Assembly: GCF_040801915.1 (NCBI RefSeq)
Contig: NZ_JBFMIA010000004.1
Coordinates: 119,505 to 183,504 of the forward strand
Length of the DNA: 64,000 nucleotides
Reading direction: 5' to 3'
Source of the DNA: Jeotgalibacillus marinus
GTDB taxonomy: Bacteria > Bacillota > Bacilli > Bacillales > Jeotgalibacillaceae
The first letter of the stretch is position 1; each line of letters begins with the position of its first letter. Below are positions 17,598 to 27,400 of this stretch, in pieces. The translations under genes were made by a program, and so were the position numbers. Below the pieces are notes generated by a model that saw nothing but the letters and a program-made list of their open reading frames with translations, searched no databases and was not told the DNA's origin.

Positions 17598-19046
17598 CTA
17601 TTCCTTATGCCCATTTTTTAAAAATGATATCGTTTCAACAGCTACTTTTTCTCCTTGATCAATACAGTCTGGCAAACCAATGCCATCATACGAGCCTCCA
17701 GCTAAATAAACTCCCGGAAACGATGATTGAAGTTCAGCTCTTACTTTCTCAAGGCGCTGTTTGTGTCCAACTGTATATTGAGGCATTGCTTTTTTCCATC
17801 TTGTAACGATCGTAAAATCAGGCTTCGCTGTAACATTCATGATTTTATTTAGATCATCTAACACAATCGCTTCAATTTGATCATCTGCCAGATCTACAAC
17901 TGCTTCATCCCCAGCTCGACCAACATAACAGCGCAAAAGCACCTTTCCATCCGGAGTTGTATGAGGCCACTTATTGTGTGTCCATGTGCAAGCAGTGATG
18001 GTATAATCACTGTTTCTCGATACTACAAATCCTGTTCCTTCAAGCACTTGTGTTACTGCTTCTTTCGGGAAAGCCATTGCAACCGTGGCAACGGAAGTCG
18101 CAGGCACATCATTGAATTCACCTAGAATCTGTTGTTTATGAAAGATCGAAGCTGCCACATAATGCGGTACAGTAAAGATGATACTGTCCGCTTCAAGCAT
18201 TTCACCGTTATTCATTTGCAGAGAGTATCGATGTGGAGATGATGTAGCTTCAGCAATACTCTCGATCTTTACCCCTTTAAGAATTGTGGTTTGATCAAGT
18301 TTTTCTTCTAATGTATCGACTAACGATTGGAGACCTGACGTCAAGGTTAAAAACAAACTTTTTTTACGAGTCTGATCTTGCGATTTTCTAGGTGGAGCTG
18401 CGGGTGCCGTTTTTTTGATTCCTGAGATTAAGCTGCGATGATTCTGTTCCATTTGATGAAACTGTGGGAACGTTGACATTAAGCTAAGTTGATCAATATC
18501 ACCTGCATAAATGCCAGACAGCAAAGGTTCAATCAAGTTTTCAACGATTTCGTTTCCAAGGCGTCTTCTGAAAAATGTGCCCAATGATTGGTCACCCTGT
18601 TGTTTTGAGCGCGGTAAAACGAAGTCTGCAGCTGCCCGCAATTTTCCTGGGATCGAAACAAGATCTGTCGTCATAAAAGGTTTGATTTGTGTCGGAATCC
18701 CCATGATAGAGCCACCCGGCATTGGATGAAGCTTATCATTCACCAAGATAAAAGCTTGCCCAGTCGAATTAGGTACGAGGCGATCCGCCAATCCAATCTC
18801 ATCAATTAGACGCGACATGCTTTTTTTACGCTCTAAAAAGGAATCTGGTCCTTTTTCAATGACAAATCCATCTTTTTTTGTCGTATGAATTTTCCCACCA
18901 AGACGATGACTTGATTCAACAACGGTTATGTCTAAGTCCAGCTGTTTTTGCTGACTTTCATTTTGAATTTTATACGCTGCAACTAGACCTGTAATGCCGC
19001 CTCCAACTACTACAATCTTTTGTTTAACTGAAGACACGTTACTCAT
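17598..19046 (-). CDS. hemY: HemY, coproporphyrinogen III/protoporphyrinogen oxidase
   Basis: FAD-dependent oxidase of the coproporphyrin-dependent heme pathway. N-terminal dinucleotide fold VVVGGGITGLVAAYKI (about 12-27) with the acidic end ESSHRLGGKIHT; C-terminal FAD motif YLAGGSYDGIGLPDCIDQG (about 447-465). Length 482 aa, near B. subtilis HemY (470). The ATG (19046) overlaps the hemH stop, so translation is coupled. Last gene of hemEHY. Confidence 0.95.
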   Translation of the reverse strand: MSNVSSVKQKIVVVGGGITGLVAAYKIQNESQQKQLDLDITVVESSHRLGGKIHTTKKDGFVIEKGPDSFLERKKSMSRLIDEIGLADRLVPNSTGQAFILVNDKLHPMPGGSIMGIPTQIKPFMTTDLVSIPGKLRAAADFVLPRSKQQGDQSLGTFFRRRLGNEIVENLIEPLLSGIYAGDIDQLSLMSTFPQFHQMEQNHRSLISGIKKTAPAAPPRKSQDQTRKKSLFLTLTSGLQSLVDTLEEKLDQTTILKGVKIESIAEATSSPHRYSLQMNNGEMLEADSIIFTVPHYVAASIFHKQQILGEFNDVPATSVATVAMAFPKEAVTQVLEGTGFVVSRNSDYTITACTWTHNKWPHTTPDGKVLLRCYVGRAGDEAVVDLADDQIEAIVLDDLNKIMNVTAKPDFTIVTRWKKAMPQYTVGHKQRLEKVRAELQSSFPGVYLAGGSYDGIGLPDCIDQGEKVAVETISFLKNGHKE

Positions 19047-19998
19047 CACTTTCTGTATCCAGTATTGTATTACTAATGTGCTTTAATACTTTATCTGCCA
19101 TGGCATCGATAAACAACGGTTGAGTGTTAGGCATTTCAGGGCGATAATACTTTGCACCTATCTCATCAGTCACAACCTTACACTCATAGTCATTGTCATA
19201 TAATACTTCCAGATGATCTGAGACAAATCCTACAGGAGTGTAAACAAATGATTCATAGCCTTTTTCTTTGTACAGATCTCTGGTAAGATCTTGTACATCC
19301 GGTCCAATCCAAGGATCAGGTGTGTTCCCTTCACTTTGCCAGCCAATTTCGTAGTTCTTGACTCCAGCCTTTTCCGCGATCAAATCAGCTGTTTGTTTTA
19401 GTTGATCTGGGTATGGATCGCCACCTGCTAAGATTTTTTCTGGCAAGCTATGAGCGGAAACAATTAACACTGCTTTTTCACGTTCTGCATCGCTCATCTC
19501 GGCAAACGTAGCTTCTACTTTTTCAGCCCAGTACTGGATGAATTTTGGCTCAGCGTACCAACTTTCAACAGAAGTGATCGCTGGTCCACCAATTTTTCCA
19601 GCCGTTTCTTTTATGCGTCCATTGTAAGATTTAACACTGTAAGTAGAGAAGTGTGGCGCTAGTACAATCGATACCGCCTCTTTGATCCCATCTTTGTGCA
19701 TTTGCTCTACAGCATCTTCCACGAATGGTTCAATATGCTTTAATCCTAAATACACAACAAACTCGACCTCATCTTGTACTTCATTTAAACGAGCTGCTAA
19801 AGCATCCGCTTGTTCTCGAGTAATTCGAGCAAGTGGGGAAATCCCACCAATTGCTTCATAGCGTGAGCGTAGATCCTCTAATTGTTCAGGAGTCGGCTTT
19901 CGTCCGTAACGAATGTGTGTGTAGTAACGTTCAAGATCTTCTTCTGTGTATGGCGTTCCGTAAGCCATCACGAGTAAACCCATTTTCTTTCTCGACAT
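19039..19998 (-). CDS. hemH: HemH, ferrochelatase (coproporphyrin III ferrochelatase)
   Basis: Inserts Fe(II) into the porphyrin. The 319-aa protein starts MSRKKMGLLVMAYGTP, as in B. subtilis HemH. Three tandem ATGs (20004-19998) follow GAGGTG; I chose the last by homology, though 20001 fits the ribosome-site spacing better. Visible: conserved His in VSAHSLPEKI (about 186) and Glu in the PVGFVSDHLEVLYD segment (about 260-275). Middle gene of hemEHY. Confidence 0.95.
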   Translation of the reverse strand: MSRKKMGLLVMAYGTPYTEEDLERYYTHIRYGRKPTPEQLEDLRSRYEAIGGISPLARITREQADALAARLNEVQDEVEFVVYLGLKHIEPFVEDAVEQMHKDGIKEAVSIVLAPHFSTYSVKSYNGRIKETAGKIGGPAITSVESWYAEPKFIQYWAEKVEATFAEMSDAEREKAVLIVSAHSLPEKILAGGDPYPDQLKQTADLIAEKAGVKNYEIGWQSEGNTPDPWIGPDVQDLTRDLYKEKGYESFVYTPVGFVSDHLEVLYDNDYECKVVTDEIGAKYYRPEMPNTQPLFIDAMADKVLKHISNTILDTESDE

Positions 19999-20085
19999 CA
20001 TCATTTCACCTCGTGAATTAGTAGTATCAACTATTTTCGCCATTGCCTCTCGTTCTCTTCCAACGGTTACACTCATTCAATATGT

Positions 20086-21117
20086 TTATTTGCTCGTGTA
20101 TTCGTGAACAAAAGTGGTTAATCTTTTTAATGTATCAGGACTAACTTCTGGGAACACGCCATGTCCGAGATTAAAAATGTGTCCTGGGTGGGTCATGCCT
20201 TGATCCAAAATTGGTTTTACATGCTGTTCAATTATCGACCAGTCACAAAGTAACAGAGAAGGATCCAAGTTTCCTTGAAGTGTTTTCGTTAATCCTTTTT
20301 CACGTGCTTCTTGGATTGACAAACGCCAGTCCAAACCAACTACGTCGATTGGCAGATCATGCCATTCATTCGCCAAGTGGCTCGCACCAACACCATGCAT
20401 AATAAGCGGTACACCTTCCGTACGTAATGCAGTGAAAATTTTCTCCATTGCGGGCTTAATATACGTCCGATAATCAGCTTCATTTAGTGTTCCAACCCAC
20501 GAATCAAAAATTTGAATCGTGCCAGCTCCTGCTTTAATCTGAGCTTTTGTATAACGAATGGTCATGTCGGCTAGCTTGTCCATTAAAGCAAACCATGCTT
20601 TCGACTCTTGGTACATAAAGGCTTTTGTTTTATGATAATTTTTAGAAGGACCGCCTTCGATCATATAGCTTGCAAGCGTAAATGGCGCCCCTCCGAATCC
20701 GATCAATGGAACAGAGAGCTGTTCTTTTGTCAGCAGTCGAATCGTTTCTAACACATACGGAATATCTTCTTCTGGCTCAATCATGCCAAGCTTCTCAACG
20801 TCCTGTACGGAACGAATCGGGTTCTCAATGACTGGACCAATGCCTGATTTAATTTCAACATCTACACCAATGGCAGGAAGTGGTGTCATAATATCCTTAT
20901 ATAGCACAGCTGCATCTACATTGTAATTTTCAACTGGAAGACGCGTGACATAGGCACATAGCTCTGGCTGGTGCGTAATTTCAAAAAGAGAGTATTTTTC
21001 CTTAATCTTGCGGTATTCAGGCTGAGAACGGCCAGCTTGTCGCATATACCAAACTGGTGTATGTGACACCTCTTGTCCTCGTGCTGCACGCAGAAATGTA
21101 TCATTAAATGGTTTCAT
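20086..21117 (-). CDS. hemE: HemE, uroporphyrinogen decarboxylase
   Basis: Converts uroporphyrinogen III to coproporphyrinogen III. A 343-aa TIM barrel with the signature PVWYMRQAGR (about 21-30) and GFGGAPFTLASYMIEG (about 140-155), plus FNLGHGVFPEV near the end. First gene of hemEHY; 87 bp separate hemE and the hemH start used here. Divergent from hmoB across 255 bp, so the promoters for making and breaking heme share this gap. Confidence 0.96.
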   Translation of the reverse strand: MKPFNDTFLRAARGQEVSHTPVWYMRQAGRSQPEYRKIKEKYSLFEITHQPELCAYVTRLPVENYNVDAAVLYKDIMTPLPAIGVDVEIKSGIGPVIENPIRSVQDVEKLGMIEPEEDIPYVLETIRLLTKEQLSVPLIGFGGAPFTLASYMIEGGPSKNYHKTKAFMYQESKAWFALMDKLADMTIRYTKAQIKAGAGTIQIFDSWVGTLNEADYRTYIKPAMEKIFTALRTEGVPLIMHGVGASHLANEWHDLPIDVVGLDWRLSIQEAREKGLTKTLQGNLDPSLLLCDWSIIEQHVKPILDQGMTHPGHIFNLGHGVFPEVSPDTLKRLTTFVHEYTSK

Positions 21118-21372
21118 CGACTTAACTTTCCACCTTTCGACCTTGTTCTTTCTATTTTAACCAAACAAACACTCATTGTCAGTGTCAACAACTTATGGTT
21201 TCCGAACTTTAAAACTTACCGTTTCCAACTATAGACCTTTTCATGACAACTGTATAGCGGTCATGGGGAAGTGTCATAAATTTGACTATTTTTGTTTACA
21301 TTTATAGAAGATGGATTAAATGACACGCTGAACGAATAGATTTACAATAAATAAGAAAAGGAGGAATAAATC

Positions 21373-21882
21373 ATGAATATTTATATGACTTTTGGAACAG
21401 CTGATTTCTTACATAAGATGATTGAAGAGAACCCTAATGAAAAATTCGTACAACTACAAGGGGATGACACATCACTTCTAATTCACGAAACAAACGGAAA
21501 GACCATTTTTAATCAACCAAGAAGCTATGAGGTGTTTGAGAAATCAGGAGAATTAACTGATAATGGTTTTTTTGTTTTCAATAACATCCCTGTGTCAGAC
21601 GAAGGACGCCCAGTATTTGAGCATCGCTTTAAAAGCCGTGCAGGAATGATTGATAAAGAACCTGGCTTTATGGCGATTCGCGTTTTACGGCCACTTAAGT
21701 CAGATACGTATGTTGTCTTAACACAGTGGGATAACGAGGATTCCTTCAAAAATTGGAAAAGCTCTCAAGCCTATAACAAAGCACATAAAAAGAACGATAC
21801 AGAAGGTGGGATCGATCACAAAAAGACCATGTTTCCACGTTCCTCATTTGTGACAAAGTATGTTGGGCAAACAGAACAATAA
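21373..21882 (+). CDS. hmoB: HmoB, heme-degrading monooxygenase
   Basis: Small ABM-fold heme oxygenase that opens the porphyrin to release iron. 169 aa versus 166 in B. subtilis HmoB (YhgC); shared blocks include HETNGKTIFNQPRSYEV, NNIPVSDEGRPVFEHRFK, EPGFMAIRVLRPL and a terminal S-Y/F-V-T-K-Y. AAAGGAGG lies before the ATG. Divergent from hemE, as in B. subtilis. Confidence 0.93.
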   Translation: MNIYMTFGTADFLHKMIEENPNEKFVQLQGDDTSLLIHETNGKTIFNQPRSYEVFEKSGELTDNGFFVFNNIPVSDEGRPVFEHRFKSRAGMIDKEPGFMAIRVLRPLKSDTYVVLTQWDNEDSFKNWKSSQAYNKAHKKNDTEGGIDHKKTMFPRSSFVTKYVGQTEQ

Positions 21883-21887
21883 ATTTG

Positions 21888-21919
21888 AAAAAACTAGCCA
21901 ATTATATGGCTAGTTTTTT
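21888..21919 (+). terminator. Terminator after hmoB
   Basis: Perfect 13-bp stem AAAAAACTAGCCA / TGGCTAGTTTTTT with a 6-nt loop, 5 bp beyond the hmoB stop. A second hairpin (GAGCG..CTAAC..GTTAG..CGCTC, 21951-21985) lies before the convergent liaR end. Confidence 0.88.
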
Positions 21920-22023
21920 GTTGGTTCATAGAGAGAACATGCGTACGTCAGAGCGTTTTCACTAACATTAGTTAGGTTTACGCTCACTTACTACCTTTTA
22001 AACGAGATCAAAAGACACTTTAG

Positions 22024-22668
22024 TTATGTACTTTTTCGTAACAATCCATTGCGATTTGCATAGATCGCTGCTTGCGTTCGATCTGTTAGTTCTAATTTAC
22101 TTAAAATATTACTGACGTGTGTTTTAACTGTTTTAACGCCAATATAAAGGACTTCAGCTATTTCTTGATTCGTCAAACCGTCACCTAAGCATTGAAGCAC
22201 GTCCATTTCACGCGCTGTTAAATCCTCATGCAACCTTTTTTCCTTCGGTCTAAATTTCGTCATCATTTTATTGGCGACTTGCGGCTCAATCACCGATTCA
22301 CCTTTTGCGGCCTTATATATAGCTGTTAAAATAGCTGTTGCCGAAGATGTTTTCAAGATATAGCTATGTGCTCCCGCTTCAAGTGCTGGAAAGACTTGTT
22401 CATCGTCATAGTAACTCGTCAAAATAATGATTCGACATTGTGGTAAGAAGGACATAATTTCTTTTGTGGCTTCAATTCCAGTCCCACCTTCCATCAATAG
22501 ATCCATTAAAATCACTTCTGGTTGTGTTTTCCGGGCTAACTCAGCTGCTTCTTTCCCACCCGAAGCTTCACCGAGGAAATCGATCTTATCTTCAGTTAAT
22601 AAGTAGGACTTAATCCCGAGGCGTACCATTTCATGATCATCCACAATCATTACTCTCACTTTATCCAT
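22024..22668 (-). CDS. liaR: LiaR, response regulator
   Basis: NarL/FixJ-family regulator (214 aa): receiver domain with phospho-acceptor Asp in VILMDLLMEGG (about residue 54) and conserved Lys in YILKTSS (about 105), then a LuxR-type HTH (LTAREMDVLQCLGDGLTNQEIAEVLYIGVKTVKTHVSNILSKL segment, about 147-195). Pairs with LiaS; activated by cell-wall stress such as lipid II-binding antibiotics in the family. AGGAGG lies 7 bp before this ATG. Confidence 0.93.
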   Translation of the reverse strand: MDKVRVMIVDDHEMVRLGIKSYLLTEDKIDFLGEASGGKEAAELARKTQPEVILMDLLMEGGTGIEATKEIMSFLPQCRIIILTSYYDDEQVFPALEAGAHSYILKTSSATAILTAIYKAAKGESVIEPQVANKMMTKFRPKEKRLHEDLTAREMDVLQCLGDGLTNQEIAEVLYIGVKTVKTHVSNILSKLELTDRTQAAIYANRNGLLRKST

Positions 22669-22679
22669 CATAAAACCTC

Positions 22680-23714
22680 CTACATGTCCAAATGAATTCG
22701 TATATTGAGATAGGTTCCTTCTCCTTTTTTCGAACGCACTTCAAAATGTCCACCAATTTCTTCACATCGTTCTTTCATTGTTTGAAGCCCATAAGATGTC
22801 CATTTCTCAGCGGTCACATCAAACCCTTCCCCATCATCACTAATAAACAAATAAAATGTACTACCCTTCATTTCTGAGCGAATGATAATTTTTGATGCGT
22901 GGGCATGGCGTAATATATTTGAGATGGCTTCTTGCACGACTCTGAATAGATGCTCATCTGCATTTTCAGGCAAATCATCCATATGTTGGAGCTGGGTTTG
23001 GAATGAAATCTGTGTCTTTTCCTCAAGCTCTTCAATCAGTTTTAGGAGTCCACCTTTAAGGGACTCACCTTTTAAATCAATCGGTCTTAAATGAAGGAGC
23101 AATGCGCGCATCTCACCTTGTGCTTTTTCAGCAATTTGTGATACTTGTGCAATCATTGGCTTTGCTTCTTCCGGATTAGAGTCGAGTAGTCGCACAGATG
23201 CGGATGACATCATATTTAAAGCAAATAGTTGCTGGCTTACTGAATCGTGGAGATCTCGTGCAAAGCGTTGACGCTCTTCAATAATCACCGCTTGTTGTGC
23301 TTGTTTTTCGAGTGAAGTGCGTTCGCTTGCCAACCGTTGAAGTGATTTCACTTGCTCTTGCATTGTACTTGCCAAATGATTTAATTCCTGCTCAATAACA
23401 GCAATTTCATCTCGATCAACCGTATCAATACGTTCATTGTAACGACCGCTCCCTAGCCGTGATACATAAGCTGTGATTCGCTCAAGCCTTTTTCTCATCA
23501 GTTGACTTGCCCGACTTCCTAAGTAAAATGTGAGCGTAGTAAAAACACTCGCGATCAGCAGAACAACTAGTAACGATTCTTTTAAAGTAATAATAGGTTG
23601 CTCTGCAAGTAAAATATATAGTTGTAAAAACAAGAAAATAACAATAGATCCAAAAAGTGTGAACAACAAATATTGAACTAAAAACCAAAAATGGAGGTTA
23701 TGAATTTTTTTCAT
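22680..23714 (-). CDS. liaS: LiaS, sensor histidine kinase
   Basis: A 344-aa intramembrane-sensing kinase: two helices with a very short external loop (about 10-65), HAMP linker, coiled coil, HisKA_3 domain with phospho-acceptor His in RDLHDSVSQQLFALNMM, and a C-terminal ATPase with DDGEGFDV. The short sensor loop is typical of LiaS/VraS, which need the partner LiaF. Genes liaF-liaS-liaR are 8-11 bp apart. Confidence 0.92.
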   Translation of the reverse strand: MKKIHNLHFWFLVQYLLFTLFGSIVIFLFLQLYILLAEQPIITLKESLLVVLLIASVFTTLTFYLGSRASQLMRKRLERITAYVSRLGSGRYNERIDTVDRDEIAVIEQELNHLASTMQEQVKSLQRLASERTSLEKQAQQAVIIEERQRFARDLHDSVSQQLFALNMMSSASVRLLDSNPEEAKPMIAQVSQIAEKAQGEMRALLLHLRPIDLKGESLKGGLLKLIEELEEKTQISFQTQLQHMDDLPENADEHLFRVVQEAISNILRHAHASKIIIRSEMKGSTFYLFISDDGEGFDVTAEKWTSYGLQTMKERCEEIGGHFEVRSKKGEGTYLNIRIHLDM

Positions 23715-23725
23715 TTATAGATCCC

Positions 23726-24523
23726 CTATACTCGAGTTATACGTGCATCACCAATTCCAAGGTCAATTTTTATTGACACTTTTTTATGTGCATCGTCATA
23801 ATCTATTGATTGGTATGATAAATAATTGCCTGCTGTACCGCTCGCTTTTTCATCAAAGATTTTTATTTCACCGACTTTTACACTTGTTTCAACACGTACG
23901 CTCAATTCTTCAGGAACAAGCATTTTTACATCACCGATCCAACCGCTAACATACAAAACAGTTTCCCCTTCAGGCACATACGCTTTACTAAAATCAAAAT
24001 AATAATCACCAATCGCTTTATGCACGCGCATATTTTCTAACAACCAATTATCGCTGTTATATTTCACATCACCAATGCTAAACACTTTAGCGTTTACATT
24101 CGATTTATACGATACGTGATCATCTACATACGCGCTTTTTTTATGTGAATAATGCTTCCTAGGTCCATAAGAAACATGCACTTTCCCTCGAGGTGTAAAA
24201 ATCGAAATCGCCATCACAATAAATAACAGCGGCCATAACCTCCACCAATCGCCATATGAAAAATCAACGACCAAAAAATAGGACAAAAGTAGCAACCCAC
24301 CGTAAACAGTGAAAAACACGCCAAAAAAAAGACCTGATTTTCTATTACGAATGAAACGAAATAACCGCTTCAGCCCGAATAATAATAAGAGAATTGGAAT
24401 AATCAGTGATACGAATGACGTTCCCCCAAGATCGATTAACCCTAAATTCAACAGCAACAATACTGCACCAATAATCAGTAATATACTGGCACAGCCCCAC
24501 TGTTTGCTGCTACCTGTATCCAT
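23726..24523 (-). CDS. liaF: LiaF, membrane inhibitor of LiaSR
   Basis: A 265-aa protein with four hydrophobic segments in the first 120 residues and a soluble C-terminal domain of LiaF/YvqF type (GWIGDVKMLVPEELSVRVETSVKVGEIKIFDEK). In B. subtilis LiaF keeps LiaS inactive without envelope stress. First gene of liaFSR here; no liaI-liaH homologues precede it. Confidence 0.9.
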   Translation of the reverse strand: MDTGSSKQWGCASILLIIGAVLLLLNLGLIDLGGTSFVSLIIPILLLLFGLKRLFRFIRNRKSGLFFGVFFTVYGGLLLLSYFLVVDFSYGDWWRLWPLLFIVMAISIFTPRGKVHVSYGPRKHYSHKKSAYVDDHVSYKSNVNAKVFSIGDVKYNSDNWLLENMRVHKAIGDYYFDFSKAYVPEGETVLYVSGWIGDVKMLVPEELSVRVETSVKVGEIKIFDEKASGTAGNYLSYQSIDYDDAHKKVSIKIDLGIGDARITRV

Positions 24524-24813
24524 GTGACACGCCCTCTCCCTTATATGAATTATATTCCATTTTATATAGTCATTTTCCTGCTAGAATACGCCTATCATAA
24601 AAAAAATCCAGTTCAGTTAAAAGGTGCACTGGAAGGATTTCAACTCCGACTCGAGACGGAGGCATATTGATATTCCCTTACACTTTACACACTGAGCTTC
24701 TTTACACTCTATAATACTTCAATTATACCAATGTCAAAAGAATGAAATAATTGCACGAAAATGATATACTAACAGCGTTATCTATCATTTCGTCACTCGA
24801 AAGGAGATTCACG

Positions 24814-25986
24814 ATGTCCTTACATACGTTATTCGCAAAGCTAGATTCATCCTACTCAAACATGGTGGAAGTAAGACGGTATTTGCATCAGCACCCTGAG
24901 CTTTCTTTTGAAGAAAGAGAAACACCAGCGTTTATTACTGACTTTTACAATGAACTTGGCGTTGAAGTGAAATCTGGTGTTGGTGGCAATGGAGTCGTTG
25001 CAAAAATCGTTGGAGGAAAACCCGGAAAGTCGATTGCTTTACGAGCTGATTTTGATGCACTTCCAATTCAAGATGAGAAAGATGTACCTTATAAATCAAC
25101 CATTCCAAATAAAATGCATGCCTGTGGACATGACGGTCACACCTCTTCACTCCTTCATTTAGCCAAAGCTTTACACGAAATGAGGGATGAATTAGCTGGA
25201 ACCTACATAATGATTCACCAACACGCAGAGGAATACGCTCCAGGTGGCGCAAAACCGATGATCGATGCTGGCTGTTTAGATGGGGTCGACCTCGTATTTG
25301 GTACACATTTATGGGCAACAGAACCACTAGGTAAAATTCAATATCGCGTTGGTCCAGTGATGGCTGCTGCGGATCGCTTTGAGATTAAGATTCAAGGTAC
25401 TGGTGGACATGGTGCTCAGCCACACAAAACGAAAGATGCAATCGTTGTTGGGGCACAACTTGTAACGAACCTTCAGCAAATTGTCAGCAGACGCGTCAAC
25501 CCAATTGACTCTGCTGTTGTAACAGTCGGGTCATTTGTCGCGGACAATGCATTTAATGTGATTGCTGACTCTGCCAAATTGATTGGGACGGTTCGAACCT
25601 TTAACCCTGAAATTCGTACACTGATCGAAGAAGAAATTGAACGTGTCGTAAAAGGAACATGTCTCGCTGCAAATTGCGAGTATGATTATACCTATTTTAG
25701 AGGCTACCCTGCAGTTGTGAATCATGAAGATGAAATGAATCACGTGATTGACCAAGCTAACTTAGTTCCTGAAGTATCAATGGTTGAAGAAATTGAACCA
25801 CAAATGGGCGGCGAGGATTTTGCTTACTATTTAGAAGAGCGTAAAGGTGCATTCTTTTTTACCGGTGCTCTGCAAGATGGTGTAACATCTCCTTACCCTC
25901 ACCATCACCCGAAATTTGATTTTAATGAGAAGGCAATGCTCGTTGCAGCTAAGACACTTGGTGCAGCAGCAATCAATGCTCAGTAA
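24814..25986 (+). CDS. yhaA: M20 family metallo-amidohydrolase (YhaA-like)
   Basis: A 390-aa zinc amidohydrolase of the N-acyl-amino-acid/hippurate hydrolase type. Metal ligands visible in MHACGHDGHTS (about 100-110), HQHAEEYAPGG (about 136-146, with catalytic Glu), GTHLWA and a late HHHPKFDF; a dimerisation domain lies between about 180 and 295. ATG at 24814 with AAGGAG 8 bp upstream. Next to ecsBA as in B. subtilis. Substrate unknown. Confidence 0.85.
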   Translation: MSLHTLFAKLDSSYSNMVEVRRYLHQHPELSFEERETPAFITDFYNELGVEVKSGVGGNGVVAKIVGGKPGKSIALRADFDALPIQDEKDVPYKSTIPNKMHACGHDGHTSSLLHLAKALHEMRDELAGTYIMIHQHAEEYAPGGAKPMIDAGCLDGVDLVFGTHLWATEPLGKIQYRVGPVMAAADRFEIKIQGTGGHGAQPHKTKDAIVVGAQLVTNLQQIVSRRVNPIDSAVVTVGSFVADNAFNVIADSAKLIGTVRTFNPEIRTLIEEEIERVVKGTCLAANCEYDYTYFRGYPAVVNHEDEMNHVIDQANLVPEVSMVEEIEPQMGGEDFAYYLEERKGAFFFTGALQDGVTSPYPHHHPKFDFNEKAMLVAAKTLGAAAINAQ

Positions 25987-26018
25987 AGAATAAAAATGAT
26001 CGCCCACTCAGAACAAAT

Positions 26019-26067
26019 AAGACACGCAACGTCATTAGGCGATTAGCCTAACTACGTTGTGTGTCTT
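26019..26067. repeat. Long near-perfect hairpin between yhaA and ecsB
   Basis: 14-bp outer stem (AAGACACGCAACGT / ACGTTGTGTGTCTT, one G-U), a 2x2 internal loop, 6-bp inner stem TTAGGC/GCCTAA and 5-nt loop. No T-run follows on either strand, so it is not a standard terminator. Shares the TAAGAC and GGCTAATC words of the dispersed intergenic motif seen elsewhere in this window. Confidence 0.6.
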
Positions 26068-26176
26068 AAATAACCTTGAGGTATTTTGAATATGGATAAG
26101 GTACGGGAACATTATTCAACCTTGTATCTGTATATTCCAGTTGACGAGGTACACCTAGGTAAGAGCCATTATTAAC

Positions 26177-27400
26177 TCAACGCATATACCATTTCTTAAT
26201 TTGCTTCGGCACAAACATATACATGAACACACCGTAAAATACTACGCTTGCAAACAAGACAACAGCCGCATCGAACCATGCTAATCCCCATGCACTTACG
26301 AGAATAAAAACCGTAGCTTGAACGATCAAAACATTCGACAGGACCCCTTTAAATGAATCGTACTTGTAGTCAGTAGATAGTGGATAAAGGTCTGGCCAAA
26401 TTTTCAGTTCGTGCTTCCTAAGCATCGGCATGAGTTGGAAGCCTGTTAAATATAAAAATAACAAAGCCACCATGACTTTCACCCAAACAATACCTGATCC
26501 AATAATAATGATTGAAGCAATTAACGTTAATCGAACCCACAGTCCGAAATATTCATCCGATCGTAAGAACGTACGCACAAACAAATAGCGATACGTGTGC
26601 TTTGCTCCAAATGATGATCGATTTAACAGTGGGTCAAGCCAACGTCTTCTTTTTGCTTGTCCTTTTAAGTGCGGAACGTCTGTAAACAAGTTAGCGAATC
26701 GATAAAATCGATGTAGACGCGCCTGCTCAAGATCAATGAGCAACTCCCATTTAATCGTTTTACTTGCTGATGTTTTTTTCAATGCCAAAAGGTACCCGAG
26801 CAAAATCACTCCAATCGCCATTATGACCCATAATGGGATTTGTGCAAAAATGGCCCATAAAAATGTCACATTTAAAATCAAGCGACAGACCATGTCCACA
26901 CGATGAGTCAATACTTCTTGGTGTCGAAGCACCGTCCACCGCAACATTAAATTCCAAATTTTCAACAATAAAACGATTGCTAACAACCAGAAAAAATCAA
27001 CAAACGCTACTCCTTGAACCTTTACATACATCGGCATTGAAACAGCTAAAGCAACGAGCACTAAATAAGATTGAAAGAAAAAACTGCTGACAATCGCACT
27101 TTGGAAATAGCGTTTCATTTGCCCTTCTAACGGGGTTAAGTATACTTTATCAGGCTCTTTTAAGTATGTATAAATCGGGCTCATCGTCACAATGATGCCA
27201 AGCACCAAAGCCATTATAACCGCGGCGTTGAAATCTGTAGACAAGGTATTTACCCAGTTACTATACGCATAACCACCTCCGCCAATGGCGAAAACCAAGA
27301 CGAACATCAAGTGTCCGTTTAAAATGTAGCGCAAATATTTTTGGAGCTCTCGATTATAGTCTTGCAGGCGATTCACCCATACATCATGAACGTGTTTCAT
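26177..27400 (-). CDS. ecsB: EcsB, ABC transporter membrane subunit
   Basis: A 407-aa integral membrane protein with about eight to ten hydrophobic segments and the EcsB N-terminal pattern (WVNRLQDYNRELQKYLRYILNGHL). With EcsA it forms the Ecs transporter, needed in B. subtilis for secretion, competence and intramembrane proteolysis. AAAGGAAG lies before its ATG inside the ecsA end; the two genes overlap by 17 bp. Matches the B. subtilis length (408). Confidence 0.93.
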   Translation of the reverse strand: MKHVHDVWVNRLQDYNRELQKYLRYILNGHLMFVLVFAIGGGGYAYSNWVNTLSTDFNAAVIMALVLGIIVTMSPIYTYLKEPDKVYLTPLEGQMKRYFQSAIVSSFFFQSYLVLVALAVSMPMYVKVQGVAFVDFFWLLAIVLLLKIWNLMLRWTVLRHQEVLTHRVDMVCRLILNVTFLWAIFAQIPLWVIMAIGVILLGYLLALKKTSASKTIKWELLIDLEQARLHRFYRFANLFTDVPHLKGQAKRRRWLDPLLNRSSFGAKHTYRYLFVRTFLRSDEYFGLWVRLTLIASIIIIGSGIVWVKVMVALLFLYLTGFQLMPMLRKHELKIWPDLYPLSTDYKYDSFKGVLSNVLIVQATVFILVSAWGLAWFDAAVVLFASVVFYGVFMYMFVPKQIKKWYMR

